From positions 62,001 to 126,000 of the forward strand of contig CAZKTE010000001.1 in the NCBI GenBank assembly GCA_964555625.1: DNA of 64,000 bases. The letters are read 5' to 3'. Under the pieces are notes generated by a model, which did not search any database, was not told where the DNA came from, and saw only the letters and a program-made list of their open reading frames with translations. The translations under genes were made by a program, and so were the position numbers. This DNA is from CAZJKE01 sp964555625. GTDB lineage: Bacteria; Planctomycetota; Phycisphaerae; Phycisphaerales; SM1A02. This document shows, in pieces, positions 1 through 10,164 of the stretch. Each line of letters starts with the position of its first letter. Position 1 is the stretch's first letter.

Positions 1-1899
1 GCGCCTTCGGAGGATGGCCAGACCCGCGCACCCGGCGGCGATGATGGACAGGAGCACGAGGTTGACCCAGGTGCGACCGCCTGCGCCGATGTTGAACCAG
101 CCGACCATTGCGCCTGTGGCCCGTCGCACATCGCCGATCGCTGCGCGGGCCGGCTCCTTCCAGTAGGAATCTAATCGATCGAGGAGGTATCGCTGTGTGC
201 GGCGGTCGTAGCCGAGTACGCCGACCTGCCAGTTGGTCTGCCATCGCTCCCAGGCGAAGTGGAGGCTGTCGGCCCACGAGAGTCTGCTCCCCTGTGTGGG
301 AGAGCCGGGCGAAGCGGGCGTCGGGTCGAAGGTGCGCCAGGTACCCGGTGCCATCTCGACCTCGACCCAGGCGTGGGCGTCGCTGTCGAGCACGATGTAC
401 TGGCGGGTCGCCGGGTCGAAACGGTCGGTCAGGTAGCCAGTCACGACGCGGGCCGGGAGCCCGATCGTGTCGCACATGGCGGCCATGGAGGCGGCGAAGA
501 ACTCGCAGTGCCCGCTGCGGGTCGCCAGCAGGAACAATTCCGCAGGGTCGCTGGCCTCGGCGATGTCCACCTGGCGATCCGGCCGAAGTGTCACGCCGCC
601 GGTGGAATACGAGAAGGCGCCACTGGTGAGATGCGCCACGAACGCGTTGGCCGCCCGCATGCGGGCCCCGGCATCCCCGGAGACCACCGCTCCAGCATCG
701 ATCTGCGCGTCATCAAGCAGGCTCGCAGCGAGTGCAGCGACTCGTGGATTGTCATAGAACCCCGTCTCCGGCGCGTCGCTCGCACCTGCCATCTGTTCCT
801 CGGGATACACGTCGATGGCGTAGTAGCGCAGTCGCCGCGTGCTGGCCATGACCTGCACCGTCTGGAAGGCTGGATCGTAGAGCACCCGCGTGAACTGACC
901 GGCCTCCACCGCAAGCGGGCGATGGAGCGAGTAGAGCTGATCGGTAGGTCGCTGCAGAGTCACCTCCAGGCGGATCGTCGATCGGCGAAATCCCGTGCCC
1001 GGCAGTCGTGTCATCTCATTGGGCTTGCTCAGCAGCAGCTGGTAGTGTCGCTCCCCTGCCTCCCAGATGCCTTCCCCGCGGTAGCGCTCCAGGACGCTTC
1101 CTCGCAATCGCAGAGCCTGGGGTAGTTTGATCGACTCGCCATCGGGGTCTATCAGCCGCACCGACATCACCTGTTCGCCCAGCGACGTCACTGCCCGCTC
1201 GGGCGCCAGGCTCAGTCGCGATACGCCCGCGTCGGCCATGTTCAGCGCATCCTCCTCGCTGCGGTTCACGCCCCGCGGCAGCAGGACGAAGCAGATGGCC
1301 GCGACGCCAAAGCCCACGACCAGCAGAAGCGATCCGGTCCGCCGAAGTGTCCCGGCGGCGGCGCCGCCGGTGGCCGGCCGCGTCCAGGGCGTGCCGCCTG
1401 CGACGGGTACCGCCGCATATCGCTCCTGCCGCATGGACTCGGTGCCGTGGTGGAGGTGGTAGAGCAGCAGGACCCAGCCGCCCAGCAGTGACCAGAGGAT
1501 CATCAGGATGCCGAAGAGCAGGTCCGAAGCATAGAGGCCGCCCGTGACCATCAATAGCAGGCTCAGCAGCAGGAGCTGGGACTCCTTCTCGATCGTGCGG
1601 CGGTCGTAGAGCTTGATGATCGTCAGCCAGACGACGAACGTGCCCAGCGCCGGGGGCAACTGCTCAATGGGCCCGACGCCCTCGACTGCGGCGGCGAGCA
1701 TCGCCGCCAGAACCAGAAGCCGCGCCACCCATGGCGGCAGCGAGCGCCCCCGCGGCCCTTCCGTCACATACCAACTCACCGAGGCGAGGGTCCCTGCAAC
1801 AAGGAGCATGGAAAGACTCTGCAGCGCAGCGCACTGGGCCGCGATAGCCAGGAGCACCATCGCGAATCGCAGCACGCGGTAGGAACGCAGCATCCTCAT
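1..1899 (-). CDS. TgpA-like transmembrane transglutaminase (partial, 3' end beyond window)
   Basis: My translation from ATG at 1899 stays open to base 1 (633 codons seen), so the C-terminus is missing. The N-terminal third is a series of hydrophobic segments. A periplasmic transglutaminase core follows, with the catalytic Cys in RSGHCEFFAASMAAM, the His in DSDAHAWVEVE and the Asp in FDPTPASPG. A further hydrophobic helix near the window edge (VNLVLLSIIAAG) is the C-terminal membrane anchor. This order matches the DUF3488/TgpA family. The start codon overlaps the stop of the DUF58 gene in an ATGA, so the two are translationally coupled. TgpA-DUF58 pairs usually sit with a MoxR ATPase; none is visible here. 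The biochemical role in this organism is unknown. Confidence 0.85.
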   Translation of the reverse strand, partial: MRMLRSYRVLRFAMVLLAIAAQCAALQSLSMLLVAGTLASVSWYVTEGPRGRSLPPWVARLLVLAAMLAAAVEGVGPIEQLPPALGTFVVWLTIIKLYDRRTIEKESQLLLLSLLLMVTGGLYASDLLFGILMILWSLLGGWVLLLYHLHHGTESMRQERYAAVPVAGGTPWTRPATGGAAAGTLRRTGSLLLVVGFGVAAICFVLLPRGVNRSEEDALNMADAGVSRLSLAPERAVTSLGEQVMSVRLIDPDGESIKLPQALRLRGSVLERYRGEGIWEAGERHYQLLLSKPNEMTRLPGTGFRRSTIRLEVTLQRPTDQLYSLHRPLAVEAGQFTRVLYDPAFQTVQVMASTRRLRYYAIDVYPEEQMAGASDAPETGFYDNPRVAALAASLLDDAQIDAGAVVSGDAGARMRAANAFVAHLTSGAFSYSTGGVTLRPDRQVDIAEASDPAELFLLATRSGHCEFFAASMAAMCDTIGLPARVVTGYLTDRFDPATRQYIVLDSDAHAWVEVEMAPGTWRTFDPTPASPGSPTQGSRLSWADSLHFAWERWQTNWQVGVLGYDRRTQRYLLDRLDSYWKEPARAAIGDVRRATGAMVGWFNIGAGGRTWVNLVLLSIIAAGCAGLAILRRR

Positions 1900-3026
1900 G
1901 CCACCGCCTCCCGGGTCATACCGCGGCACAGCGTGGGGAGTTGACGACCGCTCAGGCAGAGGGCGTCGACCGGCACCCCCCGCGCCCGAACACGATCGGG
2001 ACTGATGACGACAAGGCCGCCTTGATGGCGATGCCAGGCGATCTGGCCTCCGCTGCGGGCAGCGTCGAGGTCTATCGTCGCAAGCTGCGTCAGCAGGCGA
2101 TCGAGGTGTCGCGGCCCGCCGCGCAGCCCCGGGTCGGGCGCTGCTGCGACGCCCAGAATGTGCAGGCCGAATTCGTGCCCACTGCGGAGCGCCTCGGCGA
2201 GCACGGATGCGGCGAGCGAGATCGCAGACTCCTCGACCGCTCGAAGCGTGTGAAGGTCATCGCCCTCGCCCTTGAGCTGCGCGGTGGGGGTAGACAGGTC
2301 GAGCACGACTCGCACCCGAGGTGGACTTGGTCGCGATCGCTCGATGCAGATCAATTCGGAGCGGCGGGCGGAGGCCTTCCAGGCGATATCCCGCAGGCCG
2401 TCGCCTGTGCGCTGCTCGCGGATGCCGTAGTACTCGTCGCCCCCGCGGCCGCGTCGTTGCGAGCGCTGGCCCATGGGTCCCTCGGCGATGATGGCCTGCA
2501 GGACGCCTGCGTGCAGTTCGTGGACGGCTGGCTGCACCAGTACGCGTCCGGACTGGGGCCGCATGCTGGTGGCCCGCAGCATCCCGAAGGGAAAGGTAGT
2601 GGCCACGCGCACAACATCGAATCGGACCTCCCCGCGTCGCGTCGGCCAGAAGATCGCCTCGGTGTGGACGGTCTCACCACCACCGCACTCCATGATCCAT
2701 CCCCGCGCGGGCCGCAGATGGGATTGCCAGGAGCCGGGCTCCTCATCGATCCAGAGGCTGAAGGCCGCTCGCCACCGCGAGCGATTCGTGGCGGCGTAGC
2801 CCACGTGCATTGGTACGCCGACGCGCGCGTGGCCAGGGTCGAGCCGTCGTACGTCCACGGCGGCCAGGGTCAGCCGCGTCCAAGCGAGCGTCAGCAGCGG
2901 GCCCACGAGCATGACAGCGAGCAACCAGATGAGGAGGTTGTTTCCCTGGAGCAGCGCCGCAGGGGCCACCAGCAGCAGCAGCACCAAGAAGACGATCAGT
3001 GGATGGATTCGGATCGACCGGCTCAC
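1896..3026 (-). CDS. DUF58 domain membrane protein
   Basis: Two closely spaced N-terminal hydrophobic helices (PLIVFLVLLLLVAPAALL and LIWLLAVMLVGPLLTLAW) precede a beta-rich region and the DUF58 signature GDEYYGIREQRTGDG..DIAWKASAR, which sits in a vWA-like fold. DUF58 proteins accompany MoxR ATPases and TgpA transglutaminases in envelope-maturation operons, and here the TgpA-like gene directly follows with ATGA overlap. There is no ATG start. GTG at 3026 is chosen; TTG at 3035 would add three residues. It lies 20 nt after scpB in the same direction. Confidence 0.8.
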   Translation of the reverse strand: MSRSIRIHPLIVFLVLLLLVAPAALLQGNNLLIWLLAVMLVGPLLTLAWTRLTLAAVDVRRLDPGHARVGVPMHVGYAATNRSRWRAAFSLWIDEEPGSWQSHLRPARGWIMECGGGETVHTEAIFWPTRRGEVRFDVVRVATTFPFGMLRATSMRPQSGRVLVQPAVHELHAGVLQAIIAEGPMGQRSQRRGRGGDEYYGIREQRTGDGLRDIAWKASARRSELICIERSRPSPPRVRVVLDLSTPTAQLKGEGDDLHTLRAVEESAISLAASVLAEALRSGHEFGLHILGVAAAPDPGLRGGPRHLDRLLTQLATIDLDAARSGGQIAWHRHQGGLVVISPDRVRARGVPVDALCLSGRQLPTLCRGMTREAVA

Positions 3027-3046
3027 CGCGGTCAATGGTAGGCCGC

Positions 3047-3757
3047 TCAGGCCTCGGCGGTCTCGTCGGTGGCCTCAACGGCCTCCGAGGGATCCGGCGC
3101 GGCCTCGGGCTCCGGAGCGGCTTTAGACTCCGCGGCATCCGGAGCGTCCGATGGGTCGCTGGCGGCGACGGGTGCGGCCGGTCGGTAGGAGGCCTGGCGG
3201 ACCAAGCCCTCGACGGCCGGCAGGTCATCGAGTGTCGCGAGGCCGAAGACGTTGAGGAAGTTGCGGGTCGTGCCGTAGAGCATCGGGCGACCGAGTTCCT
3301 CTGCCCGACCGGTGATCTTCACGAGGCGTCGGTCCATCAGTGTCCGCAGGACCTCGCCGCAGGCGACGCCGCGGATTGCTTCCAGTTCCGCCCGCATGAC
3401 CGGTTGGCGGTATGCCACGATCGAAAGCGTTTCCAGCGCTGCCTGCGAGAGGCGATGCTGCGCCCGCTCCGCGTGCAGCCGCGAGACCAGGGGTGCGAGT
3501 TCCGGGCGGGTCATCACGCGGAATCCACCGGCCAGCCGCTCGATGCGCACGGCCCGGCCCTCGCCGTCGAAGACCTCATTGAGGGCGGCTATGGCGCCCT
3601 CGATCGGGGCGGTGTCGTCGCCCTCGATACCAAGGACGGTGGCCATTCGCGCCACGGACAGCGGCCGATCTGCGCTGAGTAGCAACGCCTCGACCCGCTT
3701 CGCCAGTGGGAGGTCCGCGCAGGGCGTGGCGTCGTCGTGGCTGGAGTTACTCGTCAT
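3047..3757 (-). CDS. scpB: segregation and condensation protein B
   Basis: 236 aa. The N-terminal 170 residues match ScpB winged-helix domains: RVEALLLSADRPLSV, then TLSIVAYRQPVMRAELEAI and GRPMLYGTTRNFLNVFGL. ScpB works with ScpA and SMC in chromosome condensation and segregation; scpA is not in the window. About 45 C-terminal residues form an Ala/Pro/Glu/Asp-rich tail resembling the acidic tails on several ribosomal proteins of this window. The gene starts 10 nt after atpC, so the two are probably co-transcribed. Confidence 0.9.
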   Translation of the reverse strand: MTSNSSHDDATPCADLPLAKRVEALLLSADRPLSVARMATVLGIEGDDTAPIEGAIAALNEVFDGEGRAVRIERLAGGFRVMTRPELAPLVSRLHAERAQHRLSQAALETLSIVAYRQPVMRAELEAIRGVACGEVLRTLMDRRLVKITGRAEELGRPMLYGTTRNFLNVFGLATLDDLPAVEGLVRQASYRPAAPVAASDPSDAPDAAESKAAPEPEAAPDPSEAVEATDETAEA

Positions 3758-3767
3758 GTCTGCTGGT

Positions 3768-4187
3768 TCAGGAGGTGCCCTGGCCCGCGGCGGATCGCGC
3801 TACTGCGACTGCAGCGCGGGCGACCTGGCGATCATGCTCGATGGTTGAGCGTTCAGTGCCATCATCTGCCACGCGGGCGTCCGCCTCCGCCAACGCTGCC
3901 TGCGCCTCGGCGAGGTCGATGTCCTCGCCGCGGCGGGCGCCCTCGGTGACCAGAGAGAGGCCGCCGTCCTCGACGTGGGCGAAGCCGCCCTCGATGAGGA
4001 ACCATCGCCGTCCCCCGTCCTCGTCATCGAGGCGCAGGGAACCGGCCGCAAGCTTGGTCAGCAGCGGCGCCATGCCCGGGAGCATTCCGTACTGGCCGTC
4101 CCAGGATGGAAACGTCGCGTAAGAGACGTCGCCGTCAAAGGCGGCGGCGGTCGGAGTCACTATTGAGCAATGGAAGGTCTTGGTCAT
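3768..4187 (-). CDS. atpC: F-type ATP synthase epsilon subunit
   Basis: 139 aa, usual size. The N-terminal beta-sandwich is recognisable by FHCSIVTPTAAAF and DGQYGMLPGMAPLLTKL, and the C-terminal helical hairpin by LAEAQAALAEADA. The subunit couples F1 to the c-ring and regulates ATPase activity. Unusually, atpD is not next to it; the upstream gene is an ECF-sigma-like protein. The leader contains TACAAT (4228-4233, minus) and an AGGA ribosome-binding site about 7 nt before ATG. Confidence 0.88.
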   Translation of the reverse strand: MTKTFHCSIVTPTAAAFDGDVSYATFPSWDGQYGMLPGMAPLLTKLAAGSLRLDDEDGGRRWFLIEGGFAHVEDGGLSLVTEGARRGEDIDLAEAQAALAEADARVADDGTERSTIEHDRQVARAAVAVARSAAGQGTS

Positions 4188-4251
4188 GTCGGGTCCTGGT
4201 GTGGGCGTTTCGGGCTAGAAACGGGCATTGTAGCGGGGCCCGTGGGCGTCG

Positions 4252-5412
4252 TCACGGTCGCAGGTGTTTGGCGGCGCGGGCAACGAGGTCGCGCACCGGC
4301 GCAGGCAGCGATCGCTCCTCGCAGATCTTGGTGAAGGCACCCTCGACCGCCAGGTCGCCCTGGCGACTGATGCGTTCGTCGTAATGGACGAGCGCCGCGG
4401 CGATGGTCGCCACGTAGAGCTCGCCGCCGAGACGTCGGTCGCTTGCCTTGTCGCCCAGCAGCCGCATCGTCTTGTAGCAGTCCTTGGCGTCCGTCAATAC
4501 GGCCAGTGACTGCTTGTCGCGAAAGAGCGCTTCTACGTCCGCTGCGCCCAAGTCCGAGGCGATGAGATCAGCAGCGAGCATCGCCGTCTCATGCTCGACG
4601 CGATTTGACCACTCGAGGATCGCCCAGACCGCGGAGGCGGGCCGATCACCGGTGAGCGAGGAGAGCAGGATGTTGATCTCCGGGTCGACCTGCACGACGT
4701 GGTCGAGCGTCTGGCCAATCAGGTCGCGTAGGCGTCGGCCGATGCGTCGCTGCACGTCGACCATCATCATTGCCGCCGCGGCGCTGTCGGACACATCCAC
4801 CGACACCAGCAGATCGTGCCAGGAGGCGGGTGCACCGCCCTTGAATCGTGGCTCGATCACGCGCTCCTGCAGTACCTTCCAGTGTGGGTCCAGTCGCTCT
4901 TCGCCGCAAGCCTGACGGGTCTCGCGCAGCGCCCGCAGCACCAGACACGCACCCCAGGCGCGTGTGAAGGCGGACGCGGGATCCTGGCCGGCCACCAACG
5001 CCTCCATCATCGGGTGGATGTCATCGAGGGACAGCGATGTGGCGTCCACCGGCGTGGCCACCTTGTCCCATCCGTGCGTGCGGCAGCGACTGAGATGGGT
5101 CTGCGCCGAGTCCCAGTAGAGCCGCCGCCAGCGACCACCTGGTGGTTCCTCGTTTGCGTGCAGGCTGTCGCCGCGCAGGAAGTCGCACGCCCAGCTAGTC
5201 GCGGCCGCGAGCGCCTGGTGCGAGTCGCAGTCGCTTGCCAGGCAGTAGGCATACATCGCCGGCCATATGGCGGTGACGAGATTGGGCCCGGCGTCATCGG
5301 CGACGCTGGCCATTGCAGCGCCGGCTGCCTCGATGGCCATCACACAACGCGCCGGATCGGAGTCCACCGCTGCGGGTGTGTTATCGGCGGTCTCGAGGGG
5401 TATCTCGTCCAC
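4252..5412 (-). CDS. divergent ECF-sigma-like protein with C-terminal extension
   Basis: 386 aa, GTG start. By eye the first 250 residues follow the planctomycete ECF sigma pattern: a degenerate region 2 (ALAAATSWACDFLRGD then GGRWRRLYWDSAQTHLSR), a linker with SLSLDDIHPM and PASAFTRAWGACLVLRAL, and a region-4-like helix-turn-helix ending in VQRRIGRRLRDLIGQTLDHV. About 130 helical residues without a recognised domain follow. Normal ECF factors are near 200 aa. Poor conservation of region 2 makes promoter recognition doubtful; it could be an anti-sigma-like or regulatory derivative. It is divergent from ahcY. The family call is by pattern only. Confidence 0.5.
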   Translation of the reverse strand: MDEIPLETADNTPAAVDSDPARCVMAIEAAGAAMASVADDAGPNLVTAIWPAMYAYCLASDCDSHQALAAATSWACDFLRGDSLHANEEPPGGRWRRLYWDSAQTHLSRCRTHGWDKVATPVDATSLSLDDIHPMMEALVAGQDPASAFTRAWGACLVLRALRETRQACGEERLDPHWKVLQERVIEPRFKGGAPASWHDLLVSVDVSDSAAAAMMMVDVQRRIGRRLRDLIGQTLDHVVQVDPEINILLSSLTGDRPASAVWAILEWSNRVEHETAMLAADLIASDLGAADVEALFRDKQSLAVLTDAKDCYKTMRLLGDKASDRRLGGELYVATIAAALVHYDERISRQGDLAVEGAFTKICEERSLPAPVRDLVARAAKHLRP

Positions 5413-5463
5413 GCGTGGGGGCCTTCCGGGGGATTCCTGCAGGCTGTTGGCGGCCGCGGGGAG

Positions 5464-5469
5464 TATACT
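5464..5469 (+). promoter_or_regulatory. -10-like TATACT in the ahcY/ECF-like divergent intergenic region
   Basis: TATACT lies 62 nt before the ahcY ATG. No convincing -35 stands at 16-18 bp. The hexamer is near-palindromic (GTATAC) and could serve either direction. Confidence 0.35.
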
Positions 5470-5531
5470 GACCGTGTTCTATCCGAATTTGCGGATGAAC
5501 GGATGAACCAATTCGCTTGGAGTTGTTGCAC

Positions 5532-7028
<1,497 letters not shown>

Positions 7029-7054
7029 GCCTCGCCGGGTCGCTCCTTGCTCGC

Positions 7055-7060
7055 TATGAT
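7055..7060 (+). promoter_or_regulatory. -10-like TATGAT before the purF-type gene
   Basis: GCTATGATGCGCGGTTC, 11 nt before the start ATG. The same GCTATGAT-CGCGGTTC wording recurs before tRNA-Ala at 16152. It suggests a very short leader. Confidence 0.45.
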
Positions 7061-7071
7061 GCGCGGTTCCC

Positions 7072-8991
7072 ATGGGCGAGCGACTCACCCATGAATGCGG
7101 ACTGGCCTTCGTCCGCCTTCGAAAGCCGCTGCACTACTACCAGGAGGTGCACGGCGACGCCGCGTGGGGACTCCGCAAGACCTATCTGCTGATGCAAAAG
7201 CAGTACAACCGGGGCCAAGACGGCGCCGGCCTTGGCGTCGTCAAGTTTGACATGCCCCCGGGCGAGCAGTTCCTGCTGCGGATCCGCAGCGACCGCCACA
7301 ATGCAATTGAACGCGTCTTCGACGTGATCTCGGCCGACACCGAGGTGCTCGAGCACGAGCCACTCACCCTCGACAACGAGCGCTCCCTCAAGTGCCGCTG
7401 CGAGTTCCTCGGCGAGGTCTACATCGGCCACCTGCGCTACGGCACCCACAGCGGAAACGCCATCGCAAACTGCCACCCGCTGATCCGCAAGACCAACGTC
7501 GCCAGCCGCACACTCGCCCTCGCGGGCAACTTCAACATGACCAACGCGCCGCAGCTCTTCCAGCAGTTGCTCGAGTACGGCCTCAGTCCTGCCGGTGACA
7601 ATGACACGCAGGTGATCCTCGAGAAGATCAGCCACTTCCTCGACCAGGAGCACGAGCACCTGGCACGGGCCATGGGTCCCGAGTCACTCCAGGGCCTCGA
7701 AGGCCGCGCCCTTGCGGAGGCGGTCTCGCGCGATCTCGACGTGGGCCGCGTCCTGCGACGCGCAGCGCAGTACTGGGACGGGGGGTTCGTGTTCGCGGGC
7801 CTCATCGGAAACGGCGATGCCTTTGTCTGCCGCGATCCTGCCGGCATCCGCCCGGGATTCGTGCTGGTGACCGACGAGGTCGTAGCCGCTGCCTCAGAGC
7901 GAGGCGCGCTGGCCAACGTCTTCGACGTCGATCCAGATGAAATCTCCCCCATCGAGCCCGGCCATGCTGTTGTGGTCAAGCGGGGTGGGGAGGTCCAAGA
8001 TGTGGCCTTCACCGATCCCATGCCGCTGCGCCAATGCACCTTCGAGCGCATCTACTTCAGCCGAGGAAACGACCCTGAAATCTACAAGCAACGCAAGTCA
8101 TTGGGCGCAGCCCTCGGCCCACGCATCCTTGAGGTCCTCGGCGAGGATCTCGATCGCTCAGTCTTCTCCTACATCCCAAATACCGCCGAGACGGCCTATC
8201 TGGGACTCCTTGAAACCATCGGTGGCACGCTTCGGCAACGCGCGGCCGACGTCGTCTGGGACAAGATCCAATCGGGCAGCGTCGAAGCCAGTGACCTTGC
8301 GGCGCTGACGAGCGTGCGGGTCCGCGCCGAGCTCATCGCCCACAAGGACCAGCGCCTTCGGACCTTCATCACCCACGACTCGGCTCGACGTGATCTCGTT
8401 GGTCACATCTACGACATCACCCGCGGCCTGGTGGGCGAGGACGACACGCTGGTCGTGCTCGATGACTCGATCGTGAGAGGTACGACCCTGCGTGAGTCGA
8501 TCATCACGATCCTCTCGCGCCTCAACCCCCACCGCATCGTCGTTGCAAGCTCCGCGCCGCCGATCATGTACCCGGACTGCTACGGGATCGACATGAGCCA
8601 GCTCGGACGCTTCATCGCCTTCGAGGCGGCTGTCGCGCTGCTTCATGACCGCGGGGACATACGGGTCCTCGATGAGGTCGAGGAGCGCTGCCTGGAGCAG
8701 GCGGACCGCGATCCCTCCAAGATGGTCAACCACGTCGCGGCCATCTACGAGCGAAACACGCTCGCGGAGTTGTCCGCGAAGATCGCCGAGCTCGTGCGGC
8801 CCGCCGACCTGCCTTGGAAGGGCGAGCTCGACATCATCTATCAGGACATTGATGGTTTACGAAGCGCGATGGCCGGCTACACGGGGGACTGGTACTTCAC
8901 CGGCGACTATCCGACGCCAGGTGGCTACGCCGTCCTCAACCGCGCCTTCCTCAACTGGCGACGCGGCAAGCGCGAAGAACGCGCGTACTAG
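7072..8991 (+). CDS. purF: amidophosphoribosyltransferase family protein (long PurF type)
   Basis: 639 aa, longer than E. coli PurF (about 500). An eight-residue propeptide precedes CGLAFVRL, whose Cys9 would become the N-terminal nucleophile after processing. The class-II glutaminase domain contains YNRGQDGAGLGVV, GHLRYGTHSG and LAGNFNMTN. The phosphoribosyltransferase domain has the PRPP loop VVLDDSIVRGTT. Together these convert PRPP and glutamine to phosphoribosylamine in purine synthesis. The long form, with extra segments, resembles the second PurF type seen in Bacteroidetes and Planctomycetes. No other purine gene is adjacent, so true PurF activity is probable but not certain. Confidence 0.82.
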   Translation: MGERLTHECGLAFVRLRKPLHYYQEVHGDAAWGLRKTYLLMQKQYNRGQDGAGLGVVKFDMPPGEQFLLRIRSDRHNAIERVFDVISADTEVLEHEPLTLDNERSLKCRCEFLGEVYIGHLRYGTHSGNAIANCHPLIRKTNVASRTLALAGNFNMTNAPQLFQQLLEYGLSPAGDNDTQVILEKISHFLDQEHEHLARAMGPESLQGLEGRALAEAVSRDLDVGRVLRRAAQYWDGGFVFAGLIGNGDAFVCRDPAGIRPGFVLVTDEVVAAASERGALANVFDVDPDEISPIEPGHAVVVKRGGEVQDVAFTDPMPLRQCTFERIYFSRGNDPEIYKQRKSLGAALGPRILEVLGEDLDRSVFSYIPNTAETAYLGLLETIGGTLRQRAADVVWDKIQSGSVEASDLAALTSVRVRAELIAHKDQRLRTFITHDSARRDLVGHIYDITRGLVGEDDTLVVLDDSIVRGTTLRESIITILSRLNPHRIVVASSAPPIMYPDCYGIDMSQLGRFIAFEAAVALLHDRGDIRVLDEVEERCLEQADRDPSKMVNHVAAIYERNTLAELSAKIAELVRPADLPWKGELDIIYQDIDGLRSAMAGYTGDWYFTGDYPTPGGYAVLNRAFLNWRRGKREERAY

Positions 8992-9016
8992 TTCCTGTTT
9001 GCAGAGTCCCCGGGCC

Positions 9017-9277
9017 TCAGCCGGCCTGCGAGTAACTTCGGGTGGCCGGGTGCTCGATAGGTGGCGCGTCTTCGACGCGGTCCGCGGCGCTATTGGCTGC
9101 AGCGTGTAGGTCGTAGCGGTATAGCGCCTCCACGAGTTCCGATGGTGGATCAGCAATACGGCGTGCCGTCATCGCAATGCGATCCGCCGTGTCCCAGAGG
9201 TCATTGCGCATGACCTGGTCCAGAGCCTGGGCCAAGTCGATGCAGGTCCAATAATCAACGCTCGTGTTCTCAACCAT
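9017..9277 (-). CDS. small hypothetical protein
   Basis: 86 aa beginning MVENTSVDYWTCIDLAQALD. Composition looks coding, with mixed charged and helical content, no signal peptide and no membrane segment. I do not recognise the family. GGAG stands about 10 nt before the ATG. It converges on the purF-type gene. It may be a lineage-specific small protein. Confidence 0.5.
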   Translation of the reverse strand: MVENTSVDYWTCIDLAQALDQVMRNDLWDTADRIAMTARRIADPPSELVEALYRYDLHAAANSAADRVEDAPPIEHPATRSYSQAG

Positions 9278-9516
9278 GTCGTGGGGCTCCCGGGGTGCCG
9301 CCCCGCCCTATCGGCGTGTCGCCGCGCCGCGCTTGAATGCGACCGACGACCGTGTCCTCGGGCCATATCGGAAGGCCACGGCAGGCCCCGGCAGCCCTGC
9401 TTTAGCCACTGCATGCCTTGACGGGAGAGGCCGTTCCTGCTCCAATTCGCCGTTCCGGCCTATTTGGGGCCGGATTGTTGGTTCAAACCACTCAGAGCAA
9501 GGATTCGATCAGGCAC
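9278..9516. other. intergenic region upstream of rpsD
   Basis: About 240 bases with no convincing gene on either strand. The only structure I see is a 6-bp perfect stem, CCGGCC (9455-9460) and GGCCGG (9468-9473) with a 7-nt loop, 44 nt before rpsD. It could be a leader structure for S4 autoregulation or an upstream terminator without a T-tract. Confidence 0.4.
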
Positions 9517-10116
9517 ATGGCACGCTACCTGGGACCCAAGGTGAAGCTCTCGAGGCGCGTAGGCGTCCCGATCGCCGACATTCCCAAGCACACCGCCAAG
9601 CGGCAGCTGACGCCCCCGGGCCCCCACGGGTATCGCGGCAGGCGCCTGCGCGACTACGGCATTCGCCTCATCGAGAAGCAGAAGCTTCGCTTCCACTACC
9701 ACATCATGGAGAAGCAGTTTCGCCGCTACATCGGCGAGGCCAGCCGCACCCGCGGGAATACCGGTGAGGTGCTGCTCTCACTGCTGGAGCGTCGCCTCGA
9801 TAACGTCGTGCGCCGCGCGGGGTTCGTGCGAACGATCTGGGCCGCCCGCCAGATGGTGGTCCACGGCCACGTGCAGGTCAACGGCCGCAAGGTCGACCGA
9901 CCCAGCTACGCGCTAAAGCCCGGCGACGTCATCACGCTCAAGGACCGCATCCACGACTTGGCGCGAGGAAACATGGAGACGCTCGCAGGCCACATCGTCC
10001 CCGATTGGCTGGACTTCAACCCCGCCGAGCTGCGCTGCAGCGTCCGCGGCGCGCCGACAAGCGACCAGATCCCCTTCGACGTGAACACGAACCTCATCGT
10101 CGAGTTCTATCGTTGA
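9517..10116 (+). CDS. rpsD: 30S ribosomal protein S4
   Basis: 199 aa. S4 is a primary 16S rRNA binding protein of the small-subunit body. MARYLGPKVKLSRRVGV is the standard N-terminus. The S4 RNA-binding domain starts at RRLDNVVRRAGFVRT with ARQMVVHGHVQVNGRKVD. ATG 9517 is chosen over the long upstream extension; AAGGA lies 13 nt upstream. The gene stands alone rather than in the alpha operon, where rpsK is followed directly by rpoA. Confidence 0.97.
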   Translation: MARYLGPKVKLSRRVGVPIADIPKHTAKRQLTPPGPHGYRGRRLRDYGIRLIEKQKLRFHYHIMEKQFRRYIGEASRTRGNTGEVLLSLLERRLDNVVRRAGFVRTIWAARQMVVHGHVQVNGRKVDRPSYALKPGDVITLKDRIHDLARGNMETLAGHIVPDWLDFNPAELRCSVRGAPTSDQIPFDVNTNLIVEFYR

Positions 10117-10164
10117 TGCAGCGCGGCGCGACGCGGCAATCTTCCCGCTCGCACCGCCCGTGAC

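Noticed and set aside
5413..5531. SAH or SAM riboswitch before ahcY
   Set aside because: The region is short and no conserved riboswitch core was recognised; only simple repeats are present.
9426..9500. tRNA-like stretch before rpsD with a 7-nt loop stem and GGTTCAAACCA
   Set aside because: No acceptor or D-arm pairing, the loop lacks T33, and the T-stem does not pair over five bases.
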